A stretch of DNA of 64,000 bases from Rhodobacteraceae bacterium EL53 (GTDB lineage Bacteria; Pseudomonadota; Alphaproteobacteria; Rhodobacterales; Rhodobacteraceae), in assembly GCA_900313015.1 (NCBI GenBank), contig OMPR01000019.1:1-64000 (forward strand). Direction: 5' to 3'. Positions 24,746-35,915 of the stretch are shown in pieces. Both the position numbers and the translations under genes were made by a program. How positions within the stretch are numbered: position 1 is the first letter of the stretch; each line of letters opens with the position of its first letter. Below the pieces are notes generated by a model. That model saw only the letters and a list, made by a program, of their open reading frames with translations. It did no database searches and was not told the DNA's origin.

Positions 24746-25642
24746 ATGCCCGTTGAAAAATCCGAACTGACCCGCTCTGAACGGATCAAGTATTACATCG
24801 CCAATACATTCCTATCGGGCTTCATCGGAGGGATGCGCCTGCTGCCTTACGAAAAGCGCATCGCAACGATGGGGCAAATTATCAAAGCGCTCGCACCTGT
24901 CGTCGGATACACTAAACGAATCCGAGATAACCTGGCACTAACTTGCCCTGAACTGCCAGAACCAGACGTGAACCGCCTGTGTAAGGAAGTCCCCGACAAT
25001 GCGGGTCGCGCTATCATGGAGCATTTTTCTCCAGAAGAGTTCGTGGAGCGTCAGAAAGGGGCCAAGGTCAGCGGCCCCGGTGTTGAAACCTTTGACGCGA
25101 TGGTCAAAGAAGGCCGCCCGATGATGATGATCACCGCGCATTTCGGTCACTATCTAGCTGCACGTGTGGCGTTGCAAAACCGGTCAACCAAGCCGATCGG
25201 ATGTCTCTTTCGTCGGATGGCCAACCCCTATTTCAACGACCGCTATGTTGATGCTTTCTGTCAAACCGGCGAACCGATGTTTGAACAAGGTCGGCGCGGC
25301 ATGATGGAAATGGTGCGTTCGCTGAAAAAAGGCGGCATTATAGCAATTGTTTCGGATCTGCATGCTCATGGTGGGAAAGCCATGAGCTTCTTTGGCAAGC
25401 CTGCGGCCACATCCACACTAAACGCTGAATTGGCTATCAAGTACAACGCCGTGATGATCCCTGTTTACGCGATACGTCAACCAAACGGTTTGGATTTTGA
25501 AATCATTCTTCATGAGCCGGTGGAACACAGCGACCCAGATACCATGACGCAACAAATCAACGATGATCTAGAGGCGGTCGTGCGTCAGAATATGGGTCAG
25601 TGGTTTTGGATCCATCGCCGCTGGAAGCCTTGGCAGGACTAA
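24746..25642 (+). CDS. LpxL/HtrB-family acyltransferase, unusual active site
   Basis: 298 residues with a LpxL/lysophospholipid acyltransferase fold. The segment RPMMMITAHFGHYLAARVAL holds H132, but the position five residues on, normally Asp or Glu (E137 in E. coli LpxL), is Leu. Later blocks FRRMANPYFNDRYVD, GGIIAIVSDLHAHGGKAMSFFGKPAATS and WFWIHRRWKPWQD fit the family. It would acylate a lipid such as lipid A at the inner membrane, if active. It closely follows the DMT transporter and probably shares its transcript. Confidence 0.85.
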   Translation: MPVEKSELTRSERIKYYIANTFLSGFIGGMRLLPYEKRIATMGQIIKALAPVVGYTKRIRDNLALTCPELPEPDVNRLCKEVPDNAGRAIMEHFSPEEFVERQKGAKVSGPGVETFDAMVKEGRPMMMITAHFGHYLAARVALQNRSTKPIGCLFRRMANPYFNDRYVDAFCQTGEPMFEQGRRGMMEMVRSLKKGGIIAIVSDLHAHGGKAMSFFGKPAATSTLNAELAIKYNAVMIPVYAIRQPNGLDFEIILHEPVEHSDPDTMTQQINDDLEAVVRQNMGQWFWIHRRWKPWQD

Positions 25643-25649
25643 TCAAGCG

Positions 25650-26351
25650 TCAGCGCACACGCGCAGCCGCGACAATCGATCCGTGATTGACCTGTTGAAT
25701 CAAGACCACGGCGGGTTCGTCTCTGATCATTGGCGTCGTCAGCGTATTTTGCCCCTGCCCGTCCCAAGAACCGACTTGGGTCCAGGACTCGACAACGTTA
25801 GCATAGTCAAGCGTTTCGCCCGCCAACTCACCACGTTTGATAGACACACGACGGGCCGGTGTATAGTTCACTAGAAACACATCATACTCCCCGGTCAAAG
25901 CGCGCCCTATCGTGTTGACTGAAATGACCACCTGCCCGTCGGATAGCTCTGCCTTGGCTTTTGCGACCGGTGTCGCAGCCCGGTGTTTCCCGATGTGTTC
26001 CATCAATTCCATACCGCGCGCGCCAACAACATCCTCTTGGCCATTGATGATCATCTGAGGCGTGTAAATCATGCTGCGCCCACCTGCCTGCGCAAACCCC
26101 TGCTGTCGGATGGTATGCGCAGGATCCGCAAACTCATCTTTCCAGCCGATGTAGTCCCAATAATTGACATGCAGCGCTAGTCCGATGACATCCTCCTGCT
26201 CTGCCAACTTGTGCATCAACGCATCTGCAGGCGGACAGGATGAACACCCCTGAGAGGTATAGAGCTCCACCACCACTGGATTGCTCTCTTCCGCAACGGC
26301 GACAGACGCCGAAATCCACAAGAGGGCGAGCGGGGCGAGAACGAATTTCAT
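25650..26351 (-). CDS. DUF1223 secreted thioredoxin-like protein
   Basis: 233 residues with a signal peptide (MKFVLAPLALLWISASVAVA). The motif VVELYTSQGCSSCPPADALMHKLAEQ carries C36-x2-C39 at the start of a thioredoxin-like fold, and YTPQMIINGQEDVVGA places the cis-Pro region. This is the DUF1223 pattern. It is probably a periplasmic thiol-redox protein of unknown partner. Convergent with the acyltransferase gene, 7 bp apart. Confidence 0.88.
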   Translation of the reverse strand: MKFVLAPLALLWISASVAVAEESNPVVVELYTSQGCSSCPPADALMHKLAEQEDVIGLALHVNYWDYIGWKDEFADPAHTIRQQGFAQAGGRSMIYTPQMIINGQEDVVGARGMELMEHIGKHRAATPVAKAKAELSDGQVVISVNTIGRALTGEYDVFLVNYTPARRVSIKRGELAGETLDYANVVESWTQVGSWDGQGQNTLTTPMIRDEPAVVLIQQVNHGSIVAAARVR

Positions 26352-26481
26352 AACACGGCTTTCTGTTGGGGTTTCTTCGGGTTTACCCCCACCTCACCCT
26401 CCTTGGCCAATCAACGTTTCTTGAAGCAAAGGTGATCTTGTACTCAACGCCCTGATGTATGGTTTAATTCAGAAGCAACCA

Positions 26482-26519
26482 CCCCATGTTTGTCTCTTGA
26501 AACATCACACCGCGTGGGG
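26482..26519 (+). promoter_or_regulatory. Possible structured leader of acnA
   Basis: In the 223-bp gap upstream of acnA, CCCCA (26482-26486) can pair with TGGGG (26515-26519), enclosing a TGTTT/AAACA hairpin (26487-26504). If transcribed it would form a nested stem about 55 nt before the start codon. I know no matching riboswitch class; the role is speculative. Confidence 0.25.
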
Positions 26520-26574
26520 CAACATTTCGTTAGCAAATCCCCATTTTCATGATTTTCCAGAGGGAGGCCATCTA

Positions 26575-29262
<2,688 letters not shown>

Positions 29263-29287
29263 GCGCGACACTTTGTGACAACTTTCA

Positions 29288-29313
29288 AAGCCCCAGATCA
29301 CTTCTGGGGTTTT
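29288..29313 (+). terminator. Rho-independent terminator after acnA
   Basis: CCCCAGA (29291-29297) pairs with TCTGGGG (29303-29309) over a 5-nt loop, followed by TTTT. It isolates acnA from the BCCT gene. Confidence 0.8.
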
Positions 29314-29379
29314 GTCCGTTCTGGACCTTTGGGCTGGACTTGGGCAAGCTCTACCCAAATCATGACGATGGAGTGTTCA

Positions 29380-30879
29380 ATGCCCAAAGCCAATGCGCTT
29401 CTACTGTGCTCGCTCAGCGTCATAACCGTAATTGGGGTCTGGGGCATCGCGGACATTGATGGGTTAGTGACCTGGGCTAGTGCAATTGTTCAACAAACCT
29501 TCCATAGCCGAGGCTGGTTTGTGATGTTGGCTGCATCAACCATGCTCATCACCTGTCTGGCGCTTGCATTTTCCCCCTACGGCCGAATCCGCTTGGGCAA
29601 AGACGACGACCGCCCTGAATTCTCCACGGCCTCTTGGATTGCGATGTTGTTCTCGGCAGGTATGGGTGTTGGTCTGTTGTTCTGGGCCGTGGCCGAACCC
29701 CTGACACATTACAATTTCCTGCATAGTAAAGTTTCTACGCCCAACTCTGCACAGCAAGCGATGCTTGCCACCAACTTTCACTGGGGATTGCACGCTTGGG
29801 CAATCTATGGGTCAACTGCTCTGACCATTGCCTTTTTCAGTTTTCGACGGGGAACCGGAATGATGGTCGGAGCGCCCCTGGTTTCCTTATTTCCAGGTGA
29901 AAAGTGGGCACGGATCGTCGGCTGGTTTTCTGATTTCATGGCTATCATTGCGATCGCCATCGGGGTTGGTGGATCAATGGCGATGGGTATTTTTCAAGTG
30001 GCTGACGGGGTTTCTGCATTGGCAGATATCCAAGTAGGGAACATTTTGATCTGGGGCATTCTTTTGGTCATGGTCGCCTGCTATATCCCGGCTTTGTTAA
30101 TCGACCTCGGGCAAGGCATGGCGCGACTCTCAAACGCTGCGATGGCCATCGCGATCGCGTTGGTCGCCTATACAATCATACTAGGCCCGACAGAGTTCTT
30201 GCTAAACACAGTCGTGCAAAGCTTTGGGGATTACGTCGCCAACGTGTTGCCACGCGGTTTTCAAACATTCCCATTTTACGGCACCAGCATGCATCAATGG
30301 TTCAGCGATTGGACTCTCACCTATATGGTCTGGTGGATTGCTTGGGGTCCATTTGTGGGGGTTTTTGTTGCCCGTATTTCAAAGGGTCGTACCATTCGAG
30401 AATTTGTCATCGGCGTTCTTTTCGCGCCCACTTTGTTCTCGATTGTCTGGTTCGGGGCATTTGGCGGCATTGGCCTGTTTGAAACCATCAACGGAGCTGG
30501 CGAGCTGCTTCAAATGACACAAACCAATGTCGAACGCGTCACCTTTGGTTTGCTCGATCGATTGCCATTTTCAGGTCTCACAACGCTTGCCACCGTTATT
30601 GCCGCGTTTTTGTTTATTGTGACCAGCGTTGTCAGCGCCGCCTTCGTGCTTGGTACTTTTTCAACCGGCGGCGACCCGAACCCACCGCCCCGAATTCGTC
30701 TCATCTGGGGTGTTTTGCTTGGCGTTCTGAGTGTTGCGATGATCCTATCCGGCTCGGTAGAATCGGTGAAAATCCTAATTTCACTGGGTGCCTTACCCTT
30801 CGTCTTTATTTCAGTTCTACTGTTGGTATGCCTGATACGTGGCCTGCGAGAAGAAGGAATGCCACATGCTGATCGGTGA
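29380..30879 (+). CDS. BCCT-family betaine/carnitine/choline-type transporter
   Basis: 499 residues with twelve predicted membrane helices, starting at the ATG seven nucleotides after GGAG. Family motifs are FSAGMGVGLLFWAVAEPLTHY and the helix-8 aromatic region WTLTYMVWWIAWGPFVGVFVARISKGRT. Members import quaternary ammonium or sulfonium osmolytes with Na+ or H+ across the inner membrane; the exact substrate is unknown, and DMSP or glycine betaine are reasonable guesses given dddP and sox genes in the window. No long regulatory tail is present. Its 3' end overlaps a small membrane-peptide gene. Confidence 0.93.
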   Translation: MPKANALLLCSLSVITVIGVWGIADIDGLVTWASAIVQQTFHSRGWFVMLAASTMLITCLALAFSPYGRIRLGKDDDRPEFSTASWIAMLFSAGMGVGLLFWAVAEPLTHYNFLHSKVSTPNSAQQAMLATNFHWGLHAWAIYGSTALTIAFFSFRRGTGMMVGAPLVSLFPGEKWARIVGWFSDFMAIIAIAIGVGGSMAMGIFQVADGVSALADIQVGNILIWGILLVMVACYIPALLIDLGQGMARLSNAAMAIAIALVAYTIILGPTEFLLNTVVQSFGDYVANVLPRGFQTFPFYGTSMHQWFSDWTLTYMVWWIAWGPFVGVFVARISKGRTIREFVIGVLFAPTLFSIVWFGAFGGIGLFETINGAGELLQMTQTNVERVTFGLLDRLPFSGLTTLATVIAAFLFIVTSVVSAAFVLGTFSTGGDPNPPPRIRLIWGVLLGVLSVAMILSGSVESVKILISLGALPFVFISVLLLVCLIRGLREEGMPHADR

Positions 30880-30952
30880 TCTGACTGATACACTCATGAA
30901 CCTGACAACTTTTGCCTTCATCGGTGCAATGGTTTGGATCTTGTTGCGTTAA
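30866..30952 (+). CDS. 28-residue membrane peptide overlapping the BCCT gene
   Basis: An ATG at 30866, 8 nt after AAGGAA, opens a 28-codon frame overlapping the BCCT stop by 14 nt in another frame. The peptide has a short acidic start (MLIGDLTDTLMN) and one hydrophobic helix (LTTFAFIGAMVWILL) ending in Arg-stop. Its stop lies 1 nt before a terminator stem, so it is inside the same transcript. It may be a small accessory subunit of the transporter, as MetS is for MetP in another family. The frame is short, so real expression is unproven. Confidence 0.5.
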   Translation: MLIGDLTDTLMNLTTFAFIGAMVWILLR

Positions 30953-30953
30953 G

Positions 30954-30985
30954 GGCTGGCGATACTATTCGCCAGCCGCTTTTTT
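30954..30985 (+). terminator. Terminator after BCCT/small-peptide transcript
   Basis: GGCTGGCGA (30954-30962) and TCGCCAGCC (30969-30977) form a perfect stem with a 6-nt loop, then GC and six T. It overlaps the last codons of the convergent ccmG. Confidence 0.85.
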
Positions 30986-31504
30986 CAACGCAGGGCGGAT
31001 TGTCTTTTCAATGACCCGTTGGGTGATCGGCCCGGCAAATCGTAAAACAATCGTTCCTTCACCGTCGATAACGTATGTCTCAGGGACGCCATACACCCCC
31101 CAATCCAACGCCATGCGGCCCTTCTCGTCCCGCCCGATGGCGGTATAGGGGTCTCCTAAGTCCTTCAGGAACCCATCGGCCTGCGCCAGTGTGTCTTTGT
31201 AGTTCACTCCATAAATCGGAATGCCCTCTTCCGACAAAAGGTCTAGATTTGGATGTTCGACCCGGCACGGCGCGCACCAACTTGCCCAGTAATTCACAAG
31301 CTTAACCGTGCCATCACGAAGCGTTTCGTCAGTAAATCCCGCCTTGCCAGGAAAAGCCTTCAAAACAACCGGCGGAGCCAACTGCCCTTCACGAGCGGAT
31401 GGCAAAGCTTCTGGATCCTCACGAAACATGCCCACTGCAGCCAGCGCGACAAAGGCCCCAAAGATCAACGGGGGCGCCAACATCAAAGGCGAAACCTTAG
31501 CCAT
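30965..31504 (-). CDS. ccmG: Thiol:disulfide interchange protein CcmG/DsbE
   Basis: 179 residues: an N-terminal membrane anchor (about residues 7-25) and a periplasmic thioredoxin-like domain with WASWCAPC (C77, C80), IPIYGVNYKD and the cis-Pro loop YGVPETYVID. It keeps the apocytochrome CXXCH cysteines reduced for haem attachment. It is last in the ccmABCDG run and overlaps ccmD by 8 nt. Its 3' end overlaps the terminator of the convergent BCCT transcript. Confidence 0.97.
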   Translation of the reverse strand: MAKVSPLMLAPPLIFGAFVALAAVGMFREDPEALPSAREGQLAPPVVLKAFPGKAGFTDETLRDGTVKLVNYWASWCAPCRVEHPNLDLLSEEGIPIYGVNYKDTLAQADGFLKDLGDPYTAIGRDEKGRMALDWGVYGVPETYVIDGEGTIVLRFAGPITQRVIEKTIRPALKKAAGE

Positions 31505-31655
31505 GCCGTGACATCCTTTGTTCTACCTTGGCCAACTCAGCACGCACTCTGCGCCCACGCCACAGACTGAAAGCAACCAAAACGACCAGCAATACGATAG
31601 ACGCTGCATAAGCAGAAAGAACCGTATCCCCATATTTCCCAAGATTCGGCATCAT
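31497..31655 (-). CDS. ccmD: Haem exporter protein CcmD
   Basis: 52 residues, easily missed by length filters. MMPNLGKYGDTVLSAYAAS is followed by a single membrane helix (IVLLVVLVAFSLW) and a basic, charged cytoplasmic tail, the standard CcmD layout. The start ATGA overlaps the ccmC stop and the end overlaps the ccmG start, so position and size both fit. CcmD holds the CcmABC-CcmE complex together for release of holo-CcmE. Confidence 0.93.
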   Translation of the reverse strand: MMPNLGKYGDTVLSAYAASIVLLVVLVAFSLWRGRRVRAELAKVEQRMSRHG

Positions 31656-32425
31656 GAGCCAACCCTTTCGCGCGCCAACAATGCATTAACCCGACGGGCC
31701 CGAATTTCGGTTCCAGTACGGTACAGTACCAATGCAATGAACAATAAAACAAAGCCAATCATGCAAACCAGCAACGGAAAGAAAAAGACATTGCTGACCT
31801 TTTCAGTTGTATCAGACCCCGTGATGGCCCCGGCTCGCATGACCGAAGCGCCCTGATGCAAACCTTGGTTCCAGAAATTGACCGCATATCGGCTCAGCAG
31901 TGCAAAAACACTGCCCACCAAACATAGAACAGAGGTCAAATCAGCGGCGGTATCCGGGTTATCAATCGCTTCCCAAAGCGCCATGTATCCCAAATAAAAC
32001 AGAAACAAGATTAGGAAAGATGTAAGACGCGGATCCCATTCCCACCATGTTCCCCACATGGGCTGCCCCCAGATGGCGCCGGTAACCAAAGCGATAATCG
32101 TCATGATAGCGCCAACCGGTGCCGCTGCGCGAGCTGCAAGCGCGCTTACATGATGACGACGCACCAGCCAAATCAATGAGGTCAGCAACATCATCAACCA
32201 CGCATTAATGGCCATCAATGCAGCTGGCACATGCAGATAGATAATCTTGACCGTAGACCCCTGACGGTAGTCATCGGGCGTAAAGAAGAACCCCCAGATT
32301 AAACCCACAGCAAGAAATGCTGCAGACAGAATCCAAAACACTGGCAGCACGCGCTCTGTCGTAGCCAGGAATTTTTTCGGGTTGGCGTATTCCCAGAAGG
32401 AATTGAGCTTGGATGAGATCGACAT
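31652..32425 (-). CDS. ccmC: Haem-handling membrane protein CcmC
   Basis: 257 residues with six predicted membrane helices and the tryptophan-rich periplasmic WWD-type motif (MWGTWWEWDPRLTSFLILF). Two His flank this region in the family and bind haem. CcmC loads haem onto CcmE in system I cytochrome c maturation. It lies 44 bp after ccmB and overlaps ccmD by four bases. Confidence 0.97.
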   Translation of the reverse strand: MSISSKLNSFWEYANPKKFLATTERVLPVFWILSAAFLAVGLIWGFFFTPDDYRQGSTVKIIYLHVPAALMAINAWLMMLLTSLIWLVRRHHVSALAARAAAPVGAIMTIIALVTGAIWGQPMWGTWWEWDPRLTSFLILFLFYLGYMALWEAIDNPDTAADLTSVLCLVGSVFALLSRYAVNFWNQGLHQGASVMRAGAITGSDTTEKVSNVFFFPLLVCMIGFVLLFIALVLYRTGTEIRARRVNALLARERVGS

Positions 32426-32469
32426 ATTTGGTTTCTAGCCCGTCTGGCTGGGGTCTACAATTCACATCA

Positions 32470-33126
32470 TTAGCGCAGATTGACGCGCAACACTGCAGCG
32501 CTGGCAAATGGTAACAAGGCCACGCAAGCAGCCGTAATTCCTGCTAACATCAACAAGGGTGTGGAAATATCCATCCCCAAAGCGCCACGGCGCGCGGCTT
32601 CGGATCCAAAAATTAGGGTCGGCACGTATAGAGGCAACACAAGCAAAGACAGCAAAAGCCCGCCCCGTTTCAATCCCACGGTCAATGCGGCCCCGAAAGT
32701 GCCAATCACGGACAGGGCCGGCGTCCCCAACAACAACGAAGTCACCAAGGCCGCGTATCCTGATGGCGACAGATTCAAAAGAACCCCCAAAATCGGTGCG
32801 GCCAACACCAACGGCAACCCCGTCGTGATCCAATGCGCCAAAGCTTTGATCGTCACAACCGCCTCAAGCGGCAGCGGGGCTGTGGCCAACAAATCAAGCG
32901 ATCCGTCTTCCCAATCCAAAGCGAGCAAGCGATCCAAGGACAGAAGACACGCCAGCAGCGCCCCAAGCCACAAAACCCCCGGCGCAATTGTTGAGAGCAA
33001 AGTGGATTCCGGCCCAACAGAAAATGGCACCATGACCGTTACGATAAGGAAAAAGGCCAATCCAAGGCCAAATCCGCCACCGGCCCGCAGCGCCAGTTTC
33101 AGATCTCTCAATAACAAAGCGATCAT
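32470..33126 (-). CDS. ccmB: Haem exporter permease CcmB
   Basis: 218 residues with six hydrophobic segments and the family N-terminus [27 protein letters not shown]. It forms the membrane part of the CcmAB ABC module, which with CcmC and CcmD drives release of haem-loaded CcmE. The start overlaps the ccmA stop (ATGA), showing translational coupling. Confidence 0.96.
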   Translation of the reverse strand: MIALLLRDLKLALRAGGGFGLGLAFFLIVTVMVPFSVGPESTLLSTIAPGVLWLGALLACLLSLDRLLALDWEDGSLDLLATAPLPLEAVVTIKALAHWITTGLPLVLAAPILGVLLNLSPSGYAALVTSLLLGTPALSVIGTFGAALTVGLKRGGLLLSLLVLPLYVPTLIFGSEAARRGALGMDISTPLLMLAGITAACVALLPFASAAVLRVNLR

Positions 33127-33737
33127 AAAAACCCCTCATCGAAGTCATCTAACGATTTGGGTTTGGCCTTATAGGGCCCGACATCCAGCACATCCCCATC
33201 AAGGCCCAGATCAATATGCGTCGCAATCAACGCTGACCCGCCCGTAGAGAGATGCGAGCGTACCGTATCTGCAAACATCTGAACCGCAGACACATCCAAT
33301 GAGACGGTTGGCTCATCCAAGACCCAAATCGGGCGTTCGGTAACAAGCAATCGCGACAATCCCAACCGCCGCTTTTGCCCCGCAGACAAATTGCCCGCAT
33401 GACGCTCCACCAAATCCGTTAATGCAAAAGCTTGCAATGCTGCATCGATGCCCTTGGCACCAAAAACGCTAGCCCAAAACTTCAGGTTCTCCGACACACT
33501 GAGTGTGGGCTTAATGCCATCGGAGTGCCCCGCATAGGCAATCGTTTCGTCACCGCCTGTGATCGTTCCCCAAAGAGGTGGTTGCAGCCCCGCCAAGGTT
33601 CGCAACAAAGTTGTTTTACCAACGCCATTGGGGCCTCTCACAATCAACGCTTTACCCGGTTGCAATTCAAACCCAACCCCTTCGAGCACGGGAACACCGC
33701 CACGGGCGATAGCAAGATCAGAAACAGTCAGTGTCAT
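33123..33737 (-). CDS. ccmA: Haem exporter ATP-binding protein CcmA
   Basis: 204 residues with Walker [10 protein letters not shown] (35-43), the ABC signature [15 protein letters not shown] and Walker [14 protein letters not shown]. It is the cytoplasmic ATPase of the CcmABCD complex. First gene of the ccmABCDG run on the minus strand, 96 bp after the Mth938-like gene. Confidence 0.97.
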   Translation of the reverse strand: MTLTVSDLAIARGGVPVLEGVGFELQPGKALIVRGPNGVGKTTLLRTLAGLQPPLWGTITGGDETIAYAGHSDGIKPTLSVSENLKFWASVFGAKGIDAALQAFALTDLVERHAGNLSAGQKRRLGLSRLLVTERPIWVLDEPTVSLDVSAVQMFADTVRSHLSTGGSALIATHIDLGLDGDVLDVGPYKAKPKSLDDFDEGFL

Positions 33738-33833
33738 GACACTCGCTTATCCCATTGGTGGTAAGGGCAAAAGGTGGGATTTGCCGCAGGTCGGTATCGG
33801 TCCGCCGTGAAACAGCCGAAATACCAAAGCCCT

Positions 33834-34187
33834 TTAAACCGGCAGTATCGCCAACGCGATCCGCCTGCCCTCAGACAGCAAAACATTATAGGTGCGACAA
33901 GCGGCAGGTGTGCTCATGGGTTCGACACCTAATCCCGCCTCTTCTAGCGTTTGGCGCATCTGCGCTGGCAGATGGGCAACTTCAGCCCCGGTCCCGACAA
34001 AGAGAACATCGACCTGACCGACCAAGGTCAGCAAAACATCGACATCCTCGTATCCGTTCCATGATTGCGTACCAGACGGCCCTGTCAGAATGGCACCCTG
34101 CTGAACCTGCCCACCGATACGAAAGAAACCTGGCCCGTACCCATCGATGGGCTGGGCGTCGGTATACGTGACCTCATTCAAGCGCAT
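33834..34187 (-). CDS. Mth938-like domain protein
   Basis: 117 residues of the Mth938/DUF498 family, related to mitochondrial NDUFAF3. The core DVLFVGTGAEVAHLPAQMRQTLEEAGLGVEPMSTPAACRTYNVLLSEGRRIALAILPV is characteristic. In mitochondria the relative assists complex I assembly; the bacterial role is uncertain. It follows the secDF-TauE genes on the same strand, as commonly seen in alphaproteobacteria, and precedes ccmA. Confidence 0.9.
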   Translation of the reverse strand: MRLNEVTYTDAQPIDGYGPGFFRIGGQVQQGAILTGPSGTQSWNGYEDVDVLLTLVGQVDVLFVGTGAEVAHLPAQMRQTLEEAGLGVEPMSTPAACRTYNVLLSEGRRIALAILPV

Positions 34188-34197
34188 TTTTCATTCC

Positions 34198-34953
34198 TTA
34201 ATCCAGAACTGGCAATCCAGAAATCACCGCTATTCCTATCACAGAATAGGCCGCCATACGATAGGTCCCCTCAAAGCTGGGGCGAAACAGTGCCTGCCCC
34301 ACCATCGCAGTCGTCAAATAGGGAACGCACAGGATGGCCGATACCCAGATCATATCCATTCGAACCTCACCATTCCAAAGAAGATTGCAAAGGATGATGA
34401 CATCGGTTGCGGCCAAAAACAGGATTGTATTGGCGCGGACAGACTCAACACTGCGACGTGCATTCGCGAGGTAGAAAATAATGACAACTGGGCCCGTCAT
34501 CCCGCTAAGGCCGCCAACGATTCCTGCGCCGCCACCAATCGCCAAACGACCGGGTAACCCAAGCCGACCTTCGTAACGCCAGCCAGTGATTACAGCGGCA
34601 AGTGTTACTGTAACGATCCCAGCGACGACCCAACGCAAGGTAATCGGATCGAGCTGCCCGATGATCCAATACCCGATAGGGACAGTTAACAGTGTCGCCA
34701 ACACAAGAATTGAAACTTCGCGATGATCTGCCTTGCTCCACGCGCGCGGCAACAAAGCCGCAGCAGAAGCAATGCCGGTAAAGACGATGATGGTGATGAC
34801 ATCCACCATGGGGATGAACTGCGCAGCCACAGGCACGAAAATCAGGGCCGACCCAAATCCGGTAAACCCTCGCACCAAGCCTGCGACCAAAAAGGTCGCA
34901 GCCATCCACGTGAGTCCCGGAGTTGAGAGCGCTACAGTTAACGCCTCAGGCAT
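34198..34953 (-). CDS. TauE/SafE-family membrane permease
   Basis: 251 residues with eight hydrophobic segments. WMAATFLVAGLVRGFTGFGSALIFVP near the start is the family's first motif, with a second repeat around GGGAGIVGGLSGMTGPVVIIFYLAN. Members export sulfite, sulfonates or related organic anions. The ATG lies inside the secF stop (8-nt overlap), and it has no Shine-Dalgarno, suggesting coupled translation. A longer GTG start at 35013 is less likely. Confidence 0.88.
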   Translation of the reverse strand: MPEALTVALSTPGLTWMAATFLVAGLVRGFTGFGSALIFVPVAAQFIPMVDVITIIVFTGIASAAALLPRAWSKADHREVSILVLATLLTVPIGYWIIGQLDPITLRWVVAGIVTVTLAAVITGWRYEGRLGLPGRLAIGGGAGIVGGLSGMTGPVVIIFYLANARRSVESVRANTILFLAATDVIILCNLLWNGEVRMDMIWVSAILCVPYLTTAMVGQALFRPSFEGTYRMAAYSVIGIAVISGLPVLD

Positions 34954-35914
34954 CAATGTTGGCAAACTGATTGCCAGAGGTATTTGATGGCTTGGACCAA
35001 TCGCGTTTAACACCCAGCTTCAGCAGGATTGTCGAAGCAACAAAAACCGACGAATACGTCCCAACAATCACGCCCCAGATCATCGCAAATACAAAGCCAC
35101 GGATCACGTCGCCGCCTAAAACATAAAGCGAAATCAACGCCAACAACGTTGTGACCGAGGTCATAACTGTTCGGCTGAGGGTTTCGTTGATCGAGATATT
35201 CAAAACCTCTTTCAGCTCTTTCTTTTTGTATTTGCGCAAGTTTTCCCGCACGCGGTCAAACACAACCACAGTATCGTTGAGCGAGTAACCAACAATTGTC
35301 AGAAGCGCCGCAATAATGGCCAAATCAAAGCGAATCTGAAGTTCAGAGAACACGCCAATCGTCAGGACAACATCATGTACCAGCGCCGCAACCGCTCCCA
35401 ATGCAAACTGCCACTCAAAACGCAGCCAGATGTAAATCAGAACGGCCCCAATCGCGAGGGCGACAGCCAAAACTGCAGTCTGAATCAATTCCCCGGATAC
35501 CTTTGGCCCAACTGACTCGACCGAGATGAACTTGATGTCAGGCGCGACAGCCTTCAAAGCACCCTGAACGTCACGCACCATATCCGCACTCACGGACTCG
35601 GTGTCTGCCTGGGCCTGGATCCGGATCATCGCAACGTTTTCGTCTTCGTCGAATGTTGGATCAAACACTTCGGTGATCGTCACATCGCCCAAACCCAACG
35701 GTTCAATGGCGCCGCGATACGCGGATACATCAACCACCTGCGGGCTTTCGGTCCGGATCGTGGTCCCGCCCCGAAAGTCGATACCAAAATTCAAACCCTG
35801 ATACATGAACGAAGCGAACCCCAGAACCATCATCAGTGCAGAAAGCCCAAGCCAGATTTTCCAGCCACTAAAGAAGTCGAAATTCGTTTCCTTGGGAACA
35901 AGTCTCAGACGCAT
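34946..35914 (-). CDS. secF: Protein-export membrane protein SecF
   Basis: 322 residues from the ATG behind GAGGTG, directly after the secD stop. Six membrane helices; the conserved LNFGIDFRGGT block follows helix 1, and YSLNDTVVVFDRVREN marks helix 4. With SecD it uses the proton gradient to finish preprotein translocation through SecYEG. It is translationally coupled to secD and to the downstream TauE-like gene. Confidence 0.97.
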   Translation of the reverse strand: MRLRLVPKETNFDFFSGWKIWLGLSALMMVLGFASFMYQGLNFGIDFRGGTTIRTESPQVVDVSAYRGAIEPLGLGDVTITEVFDPTFDEDENVAMIRIQAQADTESVSADMVRDVQGALKAVAPDIKFISVESVGPKVSGELIQTAVLAVALAIGAVLIYIWLRFEWQFALGAVAALVHDVVLTIGVFSELQIRFDLAIIAALLTIVGYSLNDTVVVFDRVRENLRKYKKKELKEVLNISINETLSRTVMTSVTTLLALISLYVLGGDVIRGFVFAMIWGVIVGTYSSVFVASTILLKLGVKRDWSKPSNTSGNQFANIDA

Positions 35915-35915
35915 A

